From Allolobophora icterica (Eukaryota; Annelida; Clitellata; Crassiclitellata; Lumbricidae): DNA of 64,000 bases. The notes under the pieces were generated by a model. It had not been told where the DNA came from. It was given only the letters and a program-made list of their open reading frames with translations, and searched no databases. The DNA lies in the NCBI GenBank assembly GCA_963556255.1, contig OY744616.1, positions 8,290,270 to 8,354,269 of the forward strand. Direction: 5' to 3'. Of the stretch, positions 46,870-59,339 are shown in pieces. A program made the translations under genes and the position numbers. Positions within the stretch are counted from its first letter, which is position 1. Each line of letters starts with the position of its first letter.

Positions 46870-47240
46870 TGAAGAAGAAGAAGAGCAGTCCCTTAAGCTA
46901 GCCCTGAGGCAGCCATGGGTATGAAGTGTTAGCGACTTCATTTTCTTAGCCTCGGCATATGAGGGCGGGTGGCCATTCCTCTCCCTCGCCGTCTCATCTT
47001 CCCACTGACAGTGTACGGTCAGTGTACTCATCATAGCTGACCGGAGTTTAATCATAGCGCATAAACAAATATGCGCACGTACGTGTGTATGTATTTACGC
47101 CTTCATGCATACATGTACGTATGGACATCGATCTCTGATATGACGCAGCGCTCGTGAATAAGCTGGTGCCCTGCGATTAGCTTTATATATAGTAGCGCTT
47201 TAGGAATTTGGAGTTTACTCTTACTCTTACGATTAAAATG
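46870..47240. mobile_element. Truncated S2 (-) followed by S3 (+)
   Basis: S2 3' part at 46870-47045 ('gagcagtcccttaagctagc', 'ctcgccgtctcatcttccc'), then S3 at 47120-47240 ('gcgctcgtgaataagctggt', 'ttactcttacgatt'). Confidence 0.65.
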
Positions 47241-47669
47241 TCAACAGCTTTCCCTCATCCAAGGAAACTCATTTCGCCAAAGTTGAAGTCAGGGATTGTG
47301 AAGGGGCGGATAGATCTATCAGCTGGCCCCAGCATCTCACATAAGTTTGCCTAAGTAAGCTTATATCTCAGATAGTTTGCCCCAGTTGTTGCATGCTTCT
47401 TACGACCACACAAGGTTGATGAAATTATACAATCAGAAAATATTGGCGTTCTATAAATGAACGGTCACGTGATGCTTTACGTAAATGATTCTGCCGTTTG
47501 TCTACATCCTCCTCAAAAGTGTTTTCTGCAATCAGCACACGCTAGTGTGGCCAAACCACAATGATGATATCAATTAATGTGGCCAACAACCGAACAATTG
47601 AACATAAAACTCGAAGTTGTCTAGATACAATCCACCGTGATTGTCGGTAATGTTTGCATGCGCCAAGGG

Positions 47670-47765
47670 GCGTCTAGCCCCCCCCCCAAGTCATTGGAGC
47701 AACGTCCATTTTCCCCCTCTTCTTCCCCCTCCCCGTTCCCCCCAAATGGAGTATAGCTCCACTTG
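47670..47765. mobile_element. Partial relative of the hAT-like element at 28200
   Basis: 'aaggggcgtctagccc' and 'aagtcattggagcaacgtcc' match 28200-28245; the right end differs and no target duplication is seen. Confidence 0.55.
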
Positions 47766-48845
47766 ATGGGGTGCTATACAAATGTGTAAATGAACGAATG
47801 AATGAAAATCTGTGCTGGATTGATTGATTGATTGAGTAAACGCAATGAATAAGTCACCCAGTCAATGGTCTCTACTAAGCGAACAACACTCCGAAAAAGT
47901 CCGAAGCCAGGTTCTTTTGGCGGAAGCAGCAAGAGAGACGATGTTGAGATACCTACCTAAACATTTCTAAAATATGTAGATGTAGAAGTGTTTTCGATTG
48001 CGAACGTATTTGGCTTCGACCCTGCTCGTATTTCAATGATCGTGAGTGATCCTTCACCACCGCTGTCAGTTTGATTGGTTGCCACGTCATTTAAGGTTCT
48101 CGTGTACGGACCGTGCTACCCGAGATTCAAATCTCTTAAATAAGCCAACATCGGTATACGCGAACCGGGATCGTCAAGCACAGTGTTGATGGGACGCGCG
48201 CCATAATCAATGTAGCTATCCTGTCCACCATTTGCTACTCTTAATGGGACTCTGCCAGCATATGTAAAAAACTGACACTAGGTGTCGCCAGCGTGAAGAG
48301 AAGTGAAAACCACTCAAAGCTCTGATCGTTTTCACAGACTTCTCCATTACAACCACACTGGTGTCTGACGGACTCGGACACTGCTGAGAGGATTTACTTA
48401 GCGGACTCACCAGCCGTACGATTCAAGAGCACGACGAGCCATTCATGACGCTCTTGACGACGTCAGTCATGACGCTCTTGTCGACGCCAGTCACGAGTGT
48501 CGTCTGGCGATGTCGTGTAGCGTCAAGAACGAGTGGCGCCCTCTAGAACCGAACGACGCTGTTACCATTCATTGCGCTAAACTATTATTCATCGCCCATT
48601 ATGGAAAACACGATCGTTCCACCCGATCCAATATTTACCCTCTCGTATCGTGCGTCCACTTCCGGTCCAGTGCGCTGAGACCTGACCTACTTAAACGTCG
48701 ACCTGCCCCACATCTGCCGCGCAACCGCCCGTGCACACCCACGACTCCACATGCAGTCAATACGTATACAACGCGGACTTCTGTACGATAACATCGGAAC
48801 GCGAAACAGACTTTCCGTATATAATGGTACATTGAATACCCTTTC
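47766..48845. other. Unclassified spacer
   Basis: No gene recognised. 48420-48530 has several 'gacgctcttg.cgacg.cagt' repeats. ORF 48510-48791 lacks supporting features. Confidence 0.4.
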
Positions 48846-48850
48846 CTCCG

Positions 48851-49062
48851 TCCATCCATCCATCCATCCATCCATCCATCCATCCATCCATCCATCCATC
48901 CATCCATCCATCCATCCATCCATCCATCCATCCATCCATCCATCCATCCATCCATCCATCCATCCATCCATCCATCCATCCATCCATCCATCCATCCATC
49001 CATCCATCCATCCATCCATCCATCCATCCATCCATCCATCCATCCATCCATCCATCCATCCA
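48851..49062. repeat. (CATC)n microsatellite
   Basis: Over 200 bp of pure CATC, then diverged copies to about 49165. His/Pro/Ser and Trp/Met/Asp-Gly ORFs are artefacts. Confidence 0.97.
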
Positions 49063-49234
49063 CCCATCGACTCATCCATCACTCCACCCACCCATTCATC
49101 AATCCATCCATCCATCAATCCATCCATCAATCCGCCCATCTATCTACCCATCCATCCATCTTCAATCCATCAATCTATGTGTCATATTTGTTCATTTCTG
49201 ATCAAAAATCGTTGGACCGTATTAGCCGCAGAAA

Positions 49235-49468
49235 GTTTGCCTTCGGTAATACAACACAATACAACTGTATACTTGATACTGCACTCCTTACATGGTTCAG
49301 AAATGCACTCACAATCATACGACAGAACATCGATAACACTGAGCAACTGCGAGTGAAGGACTTGCTCAAGGTCCCTACACAGTAACGGTCTCAGAGGAGG
49401 AAGAGATTCGAATCCCCACTCTTCTCGTTAAAAGCTGAGCATATTAACCAATCGGCTACCTTGCCCCA
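49235..49468 (-). mobile_element. S1 SINE, minus strand, near full length
   Basis: 'aatacaacacaatacaactg' tail, 'gaacatcgataacactgagc', 'ttgctcaaggtccctacaca' and the tRNA-like head complement to 'cggctaccttgccc'. Confidence 0.75.
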
Positions 49469-50139
49469 CAAAGTAAATCATAATATAAAGTGTATGTGAA
49501 TTTCTCAGCGCCAGACAAAGCTATGTCAGGGAAGCAAGTCCAGACACTGGCGCTACATCAATTCGATTATATGTAATCAGCAAGAGGCGCATGTCGTCTG
49601 TTTGTTATATCAGAATCCGAGGAGACAGCATCGTGTTACGTAGGGGAATCGTTGGTGACGGTGATCATCGGATGGTGCAGGAGCAGAGCCAAGATAGGAT
49701 AGGATAACTTATCCCGGGGGTATACAAACTCCGAGAACCACCGAAGCTTGAAACAGGTTGAAAACGTTCCCTGTTGAGGCAAGGTAATGAACATGCTCCG
49801 TGCTCCATGCTCCTTTCTCTTCCTCTGTTCCGCAAACGCCTGAAGTCCATTTTATTTCTTGGGTCGGGGGCGGCTCTGAATCGTTGAGGGGCGCTTTTGT
49901 AAATGCTCGATTACAATTACAATTACGATCATACGCAATGTATGTTTATGTTTTAGTGTCTGTTAAATGTAAAGACGATCCAATGACTTTCCATCACGAC
50001 ACTTAGGCAGTTTACTTTCAAGACAGTTCAATTTTGTCACTGAATATTCACCATCTCATGCCACGTCTACGTGAGGACAAGTAATCCCTTCGCAAGAGAG
50101 GACATCCTTTCGTGCTACCAACTGTTAAATCTAAACTTT
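49469..50139. other. Unclassified spacer
   Basis: No gene seen; ACAATTACAATTACGATC near 49915 is a typical retroelement tail. Confidence 0.35.
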
Positions 50140-50290
50140 TTGTTAATCGATGTATCTTTAGTTATAATTATTTAGTTGTGCTTGTGTGACTTTATAATCT
50201 GCTCCTGTTATAGTTAAACTTATGTAGGCCCTATGCCATGTAATGCATGTGCGCCTATCCGATGCAAATAAAGGCTACTTACTTACTTCC
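50140..50290 (+). mobile_element. Retroelement 3' end with TACTTACT tail
   Basis: Ends 'gatgcaaataaaggctactt' plus (ACTT)n, like R6-type elements. Confidence 0.5.
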
Positions 50291-51225
50291 TCATATTTCC
50301 AAAAAAATAATTCAACTAAATAAATGCATAAATGTAGATGTCTATAAAAACTGTATATACATGAACATATCGATACAATTATGCATACCTATACACTACT
50401 GCATATTATGTGTATTTTGTACATACACATATATATAGTATATAGTATGATATGATATTATGCATGACATTGTGTTTATATGTGTAAGTATCATATATGT
50501 TTATATCTATATTAGTCTGTACCTATTTAATGTCCACTGATCGGAGTATCTATCCATCGATCCGTGATCGATCTCAGATATCCCGCCTTCTTATGATTTG
50601 GTCGCCTTCGGAGGCCCTCAGGACAAAAATCGATCACACGGAGGGATTTGGCGGATTGCAAATTAGACAACTATACATACCATCGACTGCTGGCCTGTCT
50701 GTCTGGCTGCCTCCCCGCTTGTCTGTCTGCTTATATCTTTCCATGATTTCGTCGGTACCTGTCTGTATGTTTGTCTGTGTAGCTTACTGTGTGTGTCAGT
50801 GTGTCTGTCTGGCTCCCTGTGTTTTTCTCTGTATGATTGTGTATCTATCTATCTGTGCCTGTGTCAACCATTTGTCTTTTTTCTATCTATTTGTCTGTCT
50901 GCCTATCTAAGTGCATATACATCCTGTCTTGCTTTATCTTCTCATGAAAATCTTGTGGCCACAGCTTCACTGATGATATTCTGCCTTATCAGACACGATG
51001 TTCAGCCACAGTAGTGGTTGGTCTTATCAGACATCATTCTAAGTGTATACACAAGGGACCGTGTCCTGTGTCTGTTCGTCTCTCAGCAACAGACAACGTC
51101 AGAATCTGTTCCGTTCCCAGATTACTCGTAGCATCTCGTGCTTAAGTCACTCCTGAGAAAAGAAAAGGGTTCATGTATCCATATAGTCTGGGACACTAGA
51201 CAGACACGAGAGAAAAACAGACAGA
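50291..51225. other. Unclassified, with loose CTGT/TATC repeats
   Basis: 50690-50900 is enriched in CTGTCTG and TATCTATC words; otherwise nothing recognised. Confidence 0.4.
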
Positions 51226-51800
<575 letters not shown>

Positions 51801-52236
51801 AGATAGATAGACGGAGAGATGGTTCTTGCGGACTTGTTTACTTGCATCGATATGGCATTGGTGGATGAAATAGAGCTGGTCTCCCTGACGTAGCTACTGT
51901 GTGGCACCGAGAAATTTCGGATATCTCATTATACTAGTATTACACATTAAATTACATTGTGAAGTCAACGTCCGCCGATAAAGCTGTAAAGAAATTCAGT
52001 CCAATTTCACTGTGCAGAGAGTATCATTAACTTATCATTAACGCGAAAGCATTTGAAGCCCGGTGAAGTGATTTCAGATTACCTCTACTCCACCTTCAAA
52101 GTCATTCATAGTAACTATAACACTTTAACGTTAACAGAAGTCACTAGATATGACAAGTACTATTATCTTCAACGTCATTCACAGTAACTATAACGCCTTA
52201 GCTTTGTAGCGTTGTCTCTGTTCCACCCAAATACCC

Positions 52237-52291
<55 letters not shown>

Positions 52292-52595
52292 TTAAGTCAC
52301 GTCTAATAATTATAATTGACACTAGGCCTGCGAATGTTAGAAGTTGATTAGATGAGAATAATTGATAATTCTATTAATATTTAAGGGACCAGCATCTGTG
52401 ACCAGCTTGTTTGAATACAAACTTAGAATAGGTTTGGGTTATGTGCAGCGGTTCGAGACTACACATAACAACAGAGAAGGTGTCGGCTGCTGATTGGAGC
52501 AATTCAATTCCAACGGAATATCACTTTCGGTCGTCTGCTGCACATGCGCAGTGAACGTTCCTAGAGTTACGATGAAACAGTTGTGATGTTTGACG
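51801..52595. other. Unclassified spacer with a (TA)n run
   Basis: (TA)n at 52240-52288; a near-repeat of 'cttcaa.gtcattca.agtaac' at 52096 and 52170. No gene. Confidence 0.4.
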
Positions 52596-52599
52596 CTGG

Positions 52600-52715
52600 T
52601 GACAGTGGTCGCTCACCAAGTTCAGGGACAATTTGGGATCAATCCGGGACACGGGACACAGAAGGCCGATTCCGGGACAGTCCAGGCGAATCCGGGACAG
52701 TTGGTAGCCCTAGCG
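52600..52715. mobile_element. Fragment with TCCGGGACA repeats, possible transposon end
   Basis: 'atccgggacacgggacac', 'ttccgggacagtcc' and 'atccgggacagttggtagcc' in series; the terminal 'ccgggacagttggtagcccta' style recalls hAT ends. No partner end. Confidence 0.35.
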
Positions 52716-52899
52716 CTTCTGCTTTTCCACCCTGATAGCAACGCTGAACACGGGAACGACCGCGCTCTGTCGCTGCGGTCAAGACAAGAACGATCAGGGA
52801 AGCATTGCTTGCCGGAACTTCGAGTTCCAGCGACTGTTTTGCAGGTCAGGTAAAAACAAAACACGACGGGCTTTCACTGTTTTGATCACCCAACAACAT

Positions 52900-53210
52900 T
52901 CTGACTGCAGATCCTCGTTCTAATGGAGCCATTAGGAGAAGCAGCGATCGGGCGTCTGCCTTGTCTCAACTGTTCATCGTCCGGCATTTCGATCCTAAAT
53001 CAGACGTCGCCATTGTGCGGCTCCGCTGCGACCCCTCGGGCGACCAGGGGAACCGTCGTCCCCGCCTGCCGTGGCGGCGCGTGCACTCAGCCCGATTAAT
53101 TCGGCGGGGCGAGGGGCCGTCGTCCCCTCGTCGGTCGAGGACGGGTTTTCGGTCCGCACCAGCGACCCCATCTCGCCCGTTCGTTTGGAGCGCACAATAA
53201 ACATGATGCA
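52900..53210. other. CpG-rich island with ATTAAT core
   Basis: High CpG, 'cagcccgattaattcggcgg' in the middle, bordered at 53220 by GACA/GACGGA repeats. No coding gene recognised. Confidence 0.4.
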
Positions 53211-53219
53211 TATTTTATC

Positions 53220-53480
53220 AGGGCTTGCGGTTTGAGGGAGACTGGAGAAAGACGCAGACAGAGGTAGGAACACGGACAGACGAACGGACAGGTACGAAGA
53301 CGGTTACATAGACAGGGGCTGAGACAGAGACAACGAGAGATGCCTGAAACAATAGGGCAGAAGGAGGAGGTGGTGGTGGAGATGTAGGAGGAGGAGTAGG
53401 AGGATGAGGAGGCAGAAGAAGACATCCATAGAGACATATACAGATACACAGGCAGACAGACAGGAAGACAGACTGACCAA
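53220..53480. repeat. GACA/GGA purine-rich tract
   Basis: GACAGA, GGAGGA and GACAGGA words over 260 bp. Confidence 0.8.
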
Positions 53481-53814
53481 AGACGAACCGGAAGTGCATT
53501 CGGCTGTAAAAACAACGAAATCGATGCGGAGTCCACTTAACGAAATCCCAGGACAAACGCATCGGGTGCGGAACCATGTCGGTGACGACACCGGGGTCGA
53601 TGGCAAGTCCTTTGAATGGCAGGGTCACAGTTATGGTCAATCTGGTACAAATCCTAGGATTATGTGCTTAGCAGGCAAACGTATTGACTGGCAAGATTGA
53701 CGCTGAAGTTTGGGTTAGGTAAGAACTGAAACTAGTAATACCAGTAGGTTGGTGTCATTAAGGTTGAAGTTTGGTTTATTTCAGTATTTAAACTAGTAGG
53801 TATGGGAGAACATT

Positions 53815-54045
53815 TTTTTTATTCCGGATATTTCTATAGCGCCTCTCGAAGTCAACTACTACTCAGAGGCGCTCCCGACTACAGCATTTGATACTGTGCC
53901 GGAATTTTCACGCCGAAGCGCCACGAGCAATTGCTAGTGAAGGACTTTCCCAAGGTCCGTACACAGCGGCTAGAGTGGGATTCGAACCTGCAACCCTCCG
54001 GTCACAAGGCGCCGAACTTACCACTGAGCCACCACGCCCCACATG
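53815..54045 (-). mobile_element. LINE-A tip and S1 SINE, both antisense
   Basis: LINE-A at 53820-53885 ('atttctatagcgcctctcga', 'cagaggcgctcccgac'). S1 at 53925-54045 with the B-box complement 'gggattcgaacctgcaaccc'. Confidence 0.7.
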
Positions 54046-54048
54046 TAT

Positions 54049-54167
54049 GTCCAATGCACAAGATATCAACCTATGGTGCACCAAAACCAAACCGTAATTA
54101 TGGACCGATCTTACCTGAGTACTGTTTGGTTTTGGTGTGCCATCGGTTGATGCCTTGTGCATTAGAC
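54049..54167. repeat. LINE-B ends arranged as an inverted repeat
   Basis: Left arm 54049-54093 ('caatgcacaagatatcaacc', 'tggtgcaccaaaaccaaac') and right arm 54123-54167 are reverse complements with few mismatches, with a loop of about 29 nt. Confidence 0.75.
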
Positions 54168-54199
54168 ACAGGCAGAACAGAAGTTACTAATTATAATGA

Positions 54200-54700
54200 C
54201 AATTATTTTTACGCAGGCACTTAGACGACGATGGGTGGGCGATGATTCAAAAGATAATTTCATTGAAAAATCATCACCGTTGTGTCCATACGGACGATAC
54301 AAAAAATCGTGTGTAACTCCTGGCCTTGACATTGGCTCTTCCTTCGGCATTCGCACAGTACGTGCCACGCCTTTCTGCCAAAGCCGATTATACCATTTAA
54401 TTTGCAATGTGGTTCACTTTGCTGTCAGTGCCATTGATGTGGGCCGCCTTCTTTTTCGGATTGATAAAATACAGTCTGTTTTAAATGCTGCAGCTTTGTC
54501 AATTGGTGTATTCAAAAGCTTGGTCATAGATCTAACTACATACATGTAAGCGGGACGAGCTGTAGTGATTGCCCATGCGAAGACATGCTGAGTTCAAGAA
54601 CCTTGTGCTGGTGTGTTACTGCCTGATCGGTTGTGCAGCTTGTGCTCCATCTTACCTTAGAGAGCTATACATGTATTCCAGTGTCATCATTACCTTGTCC
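54200..54700. other. Unclassified spacer
   Basis: An open frame at 54196-54549 has no recognised family and no start or splice support. Confidence 0.35.
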
Positions 54701-54739
54701 TAGTCCTCTTCCTTCTGCAAAAGTGTAGCCGGGTGGTGC

Positions 54740-54935
54740 CCCCTCTTGTACCTCCACAATAGAGCGTGGGATCTATGCCGTTGTGGGTCCGCATTCTCTG
54801 GAACAGGCTTCCATATAACCTGCTACGAGAGCCTCTTTCTATTTTCAATATTTCGCCGGGCTTTGAGGACAATTCTATTTGACCTTGGTCTTTTATTTTC
54901 CGGTTGAAAGGCGCTACACAAGTTTGCACTTTCAA
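54740..54935 (+). mobile_element. LINE C-terminal fragment
   Basis: Frames give ILWNRLPYNL, REPLSIF, RALRTILFDL-like text and a 'ttgaaaggcgctacacaagt' end, typical of CR1/L2 3' ends. Confidence 0.6.
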
Positions 54936-55754
54936 AATTACATATTCCATCGATTTTTGCATATCGCCTCTAAAAATCTGCAACCTCTGACTTTTTCATC
55001 CCACCCCAAAAAATCCATTTTCATTCTGTTTTTTTTTCTGTTGAAAGTTTTTCTTTTCCATTAATATCGATTTTTCTGTCTTTTTCCTTCTCCCTCCAAT
55101 TTCTCTTACTCATCTCGAGTCTTTCCACCACTGGCCTAGACGTCCCGCCCCTCATATCCGGTGCGGTTTGTCTGCGTGACGTCGCCTGCGGGTTCGAACG
55201 ATTGCACGCCGTCACGGTTGTCGATACTCGTCACTGCGTCCGGAGAATTTTCAAGAAACAAGAGGAAAACTTTCGCAGTAATTGTGTGGCGCCCGATGCT
55301 ATAACGTTGGCTGTAAAACAACCTCGTGATTTACGACGCTTGCGTTTCGGACAGAGTACTCATTAATTATATATATGTTTTGACTTATCTGTTTCCTGGT
55401 GTTGCTGCGCTCTTACGGAGTCTATCCCTTCATCCAAAGCCGAGAAATAGACTGCGACGTTTCTCTTGCCAGTGTGAAGACTTGAAGTTACCTCCCAGTA
55501 ATCTTAAATCGATTTCATATTTCCCATGCAATGTTCACGTTACCCCCACTCTGATTTAGCTAAAATAATAAATTATTATGCTTACAACCCATAATACGTT
55601 TTAAAAAACACCTGAAACATACAAGATTGAAAGCTGGGTTCAATATCTGAAGAAATAAGAAATGTCACAGAAATGTTAACTGTATTAGAACCAAGAACCC
55701 CTCATACACTAGTTCAAAGTGCATGACCTGTTACATACAAACATAAGATATCTC
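54936..55754. other. Unclassified spacer
   Basis: T-rich at 55020-55100. 'ctctgatttagctaaaata' at 55550-55590 is repeated at 56190-56225. No gene. Confidence 0.35.
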
Positions 55755-55970
55755 TTCTTCTTCTTCTTCTTTATGGCTTTGGCGATGCCCCATCACGCAA
55801 TAACCGCTCATCTATGGTGAGTCTCCTCTCTGTCCTGTGCTCTCTGTGTAGCCTCCTGCACGGATAGGCCCACCTCCTTGCAGTCCTCTCGAATCCCATC
55901 AATCCATCGCAACCTTGGTATTCCCCTCCTCCGCTCTCCGTGTACGTATCCGTGTAGTGCTATATTCGGG
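55755..55970 (-). mobile_element. LINE C-terminal fragment with AAG tail
   Basis: The minus strand reads RRGIPRLRWIDGIREDCKEV then GLSVQEATQRAQDREE and a stop, followed by (GAA)n. This is the conserved '..RW.D.I..D' tail of a non-LTR retrotransposon polyprotein. Confidence 0.7.
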
Positions 55971-56119
55971 TATCTTTCATTTCATAAGATATCTAGAGTC
56001 AACCCAATTGGATAAATCTAAAAGACGAAGAAAATATAAAGAACAATAACAGAATGCGACCAACAGGTAGGTAAGAAGTTAATTAACAAGCCAGACAAAG
56101 AATTGAGCTTCCTTCAAAC

Positions 56120-56122
56120 GGG

Positions 56123-56171
<49 letters not shown>

Positions 56172-56257
56172 GTATATATATATATAAACTCTGATTTAGC
56201 TAAAATGATAAATTCTTATGCTTACAACTCATGAAATTCTTATGCTTACAACTCATG

Positions 56258-56288
<31 letters not shown>

Positions 56289-56290
56289 AA
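56120..56290. repeat. (TA)n runs with short duplicated segment
   Basis: (TA)n at 56125-56190 and 56258-56285. 'attcttatgcttacaactca' is duplicated in tandem between them. Confidence 0.85.
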
Positions 56291-56572
56291 ATTACGATTA
56301 CGATTGAAGTTTAGATGAAGATTGAAGCGAACAAGTCTCTTCGACGTGACGTGACGGTTTGATTTGACACGATGATAGGATTTGACATTGAGATTTGATT
56401 TGATTTGACTTCATTCGACCGCGCTTCCTCTGATGTGATTCGATTGGTTTTGACGGTAGCATGCGTTTCCGTTCAACTGACCCAAGTCATCAGGGACACT
56501 TTTAATTTCCGCCTCACGATATTCTTCGTATCCGACGTATCGACCAATGCTTGGCTGCGCTCTGTTTTTCTC

Positions 56573-56892
56573 TTTGCTCTGTCTCTGTCTGTCTCTGTCT
56601 TCTCTGTCTGTCTGTCTGTCTGTCTGTCTCTGTCTCACTCTCTCTGTTTCTCTCTCTTTTTTCTCTCTGTCTCTGTCTCTCTGTCTCTGTCTCAGTCTGT
56701 GTCTCTGTCTGTCTCTGTCTGTCTCTGTCTGTCTGTCTGTCTGTCTCTGTCTGTCTGTCTGTCTCTGTCAGTCTGTGTCTCTGTCTGTGCTCTCTCTGTC
56801 TCTCTCTCTGTGTCTCTGTCCCAGTCTGTGTCTCTGTCTGTCTGTGTCTGTGTCTGTCTGTGTCTGTCTGTCTGTCTCTGTCAGTCTGTGTC

Positions 56893-56923
<31 letters not shown>

Positions 56924-56975
56924 GCCTGTCTGTCTGTCTGTCTGTCTGTCTGTCTTTCTGTCTCTCTCTCTCTCT
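56573..56975. repeat. (CTGT)/(CTCTGT) microsatellite
   Basis: About 400 bp. The Cys/Leu/Ser/Val and Arg/Gln/Thr/Asp ORFs on both strands are artefacts. Confidence 0.95.
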
Positions 56976-57179
56976 CTCCGCGGGTGTTTGTCTCTTTCTC
57001 TCTTGAGCTTTTTCCGACCGCTGTTCGTTTGAATGAGCTAAAAAGTAGACCGCCCTGAATAAGATCATTGCCCACTGATCTATTTCGACCTCAAATTTCA
57101 TTCAGTTCTTTCGACGGGTACAAACACCTTGCAACTAGATACGCAATATATGTATTCTTGCAGAATTGCAATTGTCATT

Positions 57180-57310
57180 GCAACCTGACATTTATAAAGC
57201 GCAGTGCAACAAAAGAACTAATCAGCAGTGGCTCTCCCGACCCAAATCAGTGAAATTACTGTCAAATAATACAGACTTCAGGCGTTTGCGAAACTGTGGA
57301 AGGGACAAAC
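57180..57310 (-). mobile_element. Diverged LINE-A 3' end
   Basis: 'catttataaagcgcagtgca', then 'tggctctcccgac' in antisense LINE-A order. Confidence 0.5.
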
Positions 57311-57539
57311 TGAGGAACTCGAGCCGTAGCTCTTAAGAAATGCGATTCCAGCTGGTAGGTCCAACATAGGGAAGCTTATGAATATTCCTCACGAGAAGAA
57401 ATACCCACTCCAAAATGTACAAATTACAATTCGGCTCATCAGTGTAATGTAACGTAATGTGTTGTATTGTAATGCAAAGATGGCAGTTTGTATAGCGCAG
57501 TTAAAAGCAATGATTTTTGTGGCGCTATTGTCTTTGTTG

Positions 57540-58255
57540 GTCTTTTACGTTCCTGACCTCCGTAACAGAGTCACGGTCACCGTATCATCACCGGTTTATC
57601 ACCGACTATGATTATAATCCGACGATCACGACGTCTCTGTCCATGCGGCCGGAATATATTAATTGCGGCAGAGCCCACGGAGGAAGCCGCCGCATATATC
57701 GGTCGGGCCGCCCGGCGAAGACCCAGACAGACAGCGGAGGCATCACGATCGCAGCCGGCCCCGGTCGGCCTTCGACCGTTTCGGCGAGTCGGGGTTGTTC
57801 ATTAGACTCGTAGATCACGCCGGAGGAACCCGTAATTTCGCCGGTCGGGTCAGCCGCAGTCGATGTAATTACATTTTAGTTGCAAATGTAGCGAGAGGAA
57901 CGGGACGTTGCAGCGCCCGCCGCGGCCTCCAACGCACGACCCGTTCGCGCCGCGTCGCCACCGTCACCGCAGAGCCGCGTGCCTCGCGCGCGCGCCGCTG
58001 CTATCCTGGGCCTCCGTCAGTGACGCGCTGTGAGCCGCCTGCGCTGAACGCTCTCTGCCCGCCTGAGAAGCGCCTGGCTGCGTGCGTTGTTGTGTGGACG
58101 CACGTCCCGTTCCTAGCAGTGCATGCAGGAGGAGACGGTCGGCGGAACGGACCCGACCAGAGGAGGAGGAGAAATGCGCCTTTTTAACGGCGACGGAGAG
58201 TTCAACGTCAGCGCTTGATCCTCGCCGTCGTCTTCTTAGTCGTATGGGGTTTCTA
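57540..58255. other. Large CpG-rich island, possible promoter or enhancer
   Basis: The most CpG-dense part of the window, with homeobox-type cores (TATTAATTGC, GTAATTACATTT). An open frame of 174 codons (57663-58187) is Arg/Pro/Ala-rich and looks like a product of base composition. A diverged partial copy is at 62380-62460. Confidence 0.5.
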
Positions 58256-58257
58256 CG

Positions 58258-58590
58258 TCAAGGTAACGATTACCGTTAGAGACGGTCTTATTGTCAAGGT
58301 AACGTAGCGATTACCGTTAGAGAGAGGTCTTATTGTAAAGGTAACGTAGGGATTACTGTTAGCGACAAGCGATTACCTTTTAGTGATTACCGTTAGAGAC
58401 ATATAGGCAGGTCTTATTGTCAAGGTAACGCAGCAGATACCGTGGATCCAGATTGTAGAGGTAACGTAGCGATTACCGTTACAGACAAGTCTTGTAGAGG
58501 TAACGTAGCGATTACCGTTAGACACATGATAGACAGGTCTTATTGTCAGGGTAACGTAGCGATTACCGTTAGAGACAAGTCTGACAGTGT
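58258..58590. repeat. Tandem repeat of GGTAACGTAGCGATTACCGTTA units
   Basis: About seven irregular copies (42-60 bp) of a unit holding 'gtcttattgtcaaggtaacg' and 'tagcgattaccgttagaga'. GGTAAC and GTTACC-type arms face each other inside the unit. Confidence 0.8.
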
Positions 58591-59050
58591 CGTTGGTCTG
58601 TGGTGGGCGGAGTCTGTGTATGTCGTCTCGATTCTTAAGCGTAACACTGAGATGCATTTGGTTTCTGCAGAGCCTCATAGCCTCATAGGACTCCCAAGCG
58701 GCATGAATGTAATGTAATGTAGGCTATACCGGTACCTGGGCACTTTCTCAACGCAGCATGAAAGTCTCGCCATGGAACCAGATGATTCATCGGGGCTAAT
58801 CAGCGCCTGATTTAGACTTGGTGAGATCCTAAGCTATGTAAAGCTTGAAGGCCCCTTGTTAAAAAATTACACCAGAAGGTCTCACAAACTTGAAGACATA
58901 TATGCCTTTTAATTATTTAATAGCAAGGCATTTGAAGTTAAAAATTAAAATTATATTCAAATGAATGCATTTACTCAGGCGAGATGGAATTTACTGCACA
59001 TGCCGTTTAAAAAGGCTCTACATAATGTACCTATAAATATACTGTAATTG
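58591..59050. other. Unclassified spacer
   Basis: No gene seen. Confidence 0.35.
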
Positions 59051-59054
59051 TAAT

Positions 59055-59335
59055 TAGTAACTTCTATTGCGCCGGTGTCTAATGTACAAGGCAACAACCG
59101 ATGACCCACCAAAACCCAGCCGTATTCAGGTTAATATGCAGAAGATCAGTCCGTAAGACAGAGAGGAAGCCTGTGGTGAATAAGCAATTTGAAAGAGGTT
59201 AATTTTAAGCTGAGAACGAAATGACACAAGCGATTGAGCAGAGCGCACAGACAGAGGAAGAGCTCTCGTTCCTAAAACCAGGTCCAGCAACCGAAAAAGC
59301 TCGTTCTCCAAGAACAGTGCTGAACTTAGGTATGA
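59055..59335 (-). mobile_element. LINE-B C-terminal and 3' end
   Basis: The minus frame gives TRALPLSVRSAQSLVSFRSQ then LKINLFQIAY, the terminal part of a CR1/L2-like LINE. This is the best LINE-B copy in the window and links the 'ccgatgacccaccaaaaccc' tail to it. Confidence 0.72.
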
Positions 59336-59339
59336 CCAG

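Noticed and set aside
48635..49356. Trp-Met-Asp-Gly and His-Pro-Ser repeat proteins
   Set aside because: Products of the (CATC)n array.
54196..54549. 117-codon ORF
   Set aside because: No start context, motif or splice support; surrounded by LINE and SINE ends, and length is not exceptional.
57663..58187. 174-codon Arg/Pro-rich ORF in the CpG-rich island
   Set aside because: GC-rich DNA has few stops; overlapping ORFs exist in other frames, no motif or splice support is visible, and composition alone explains it.
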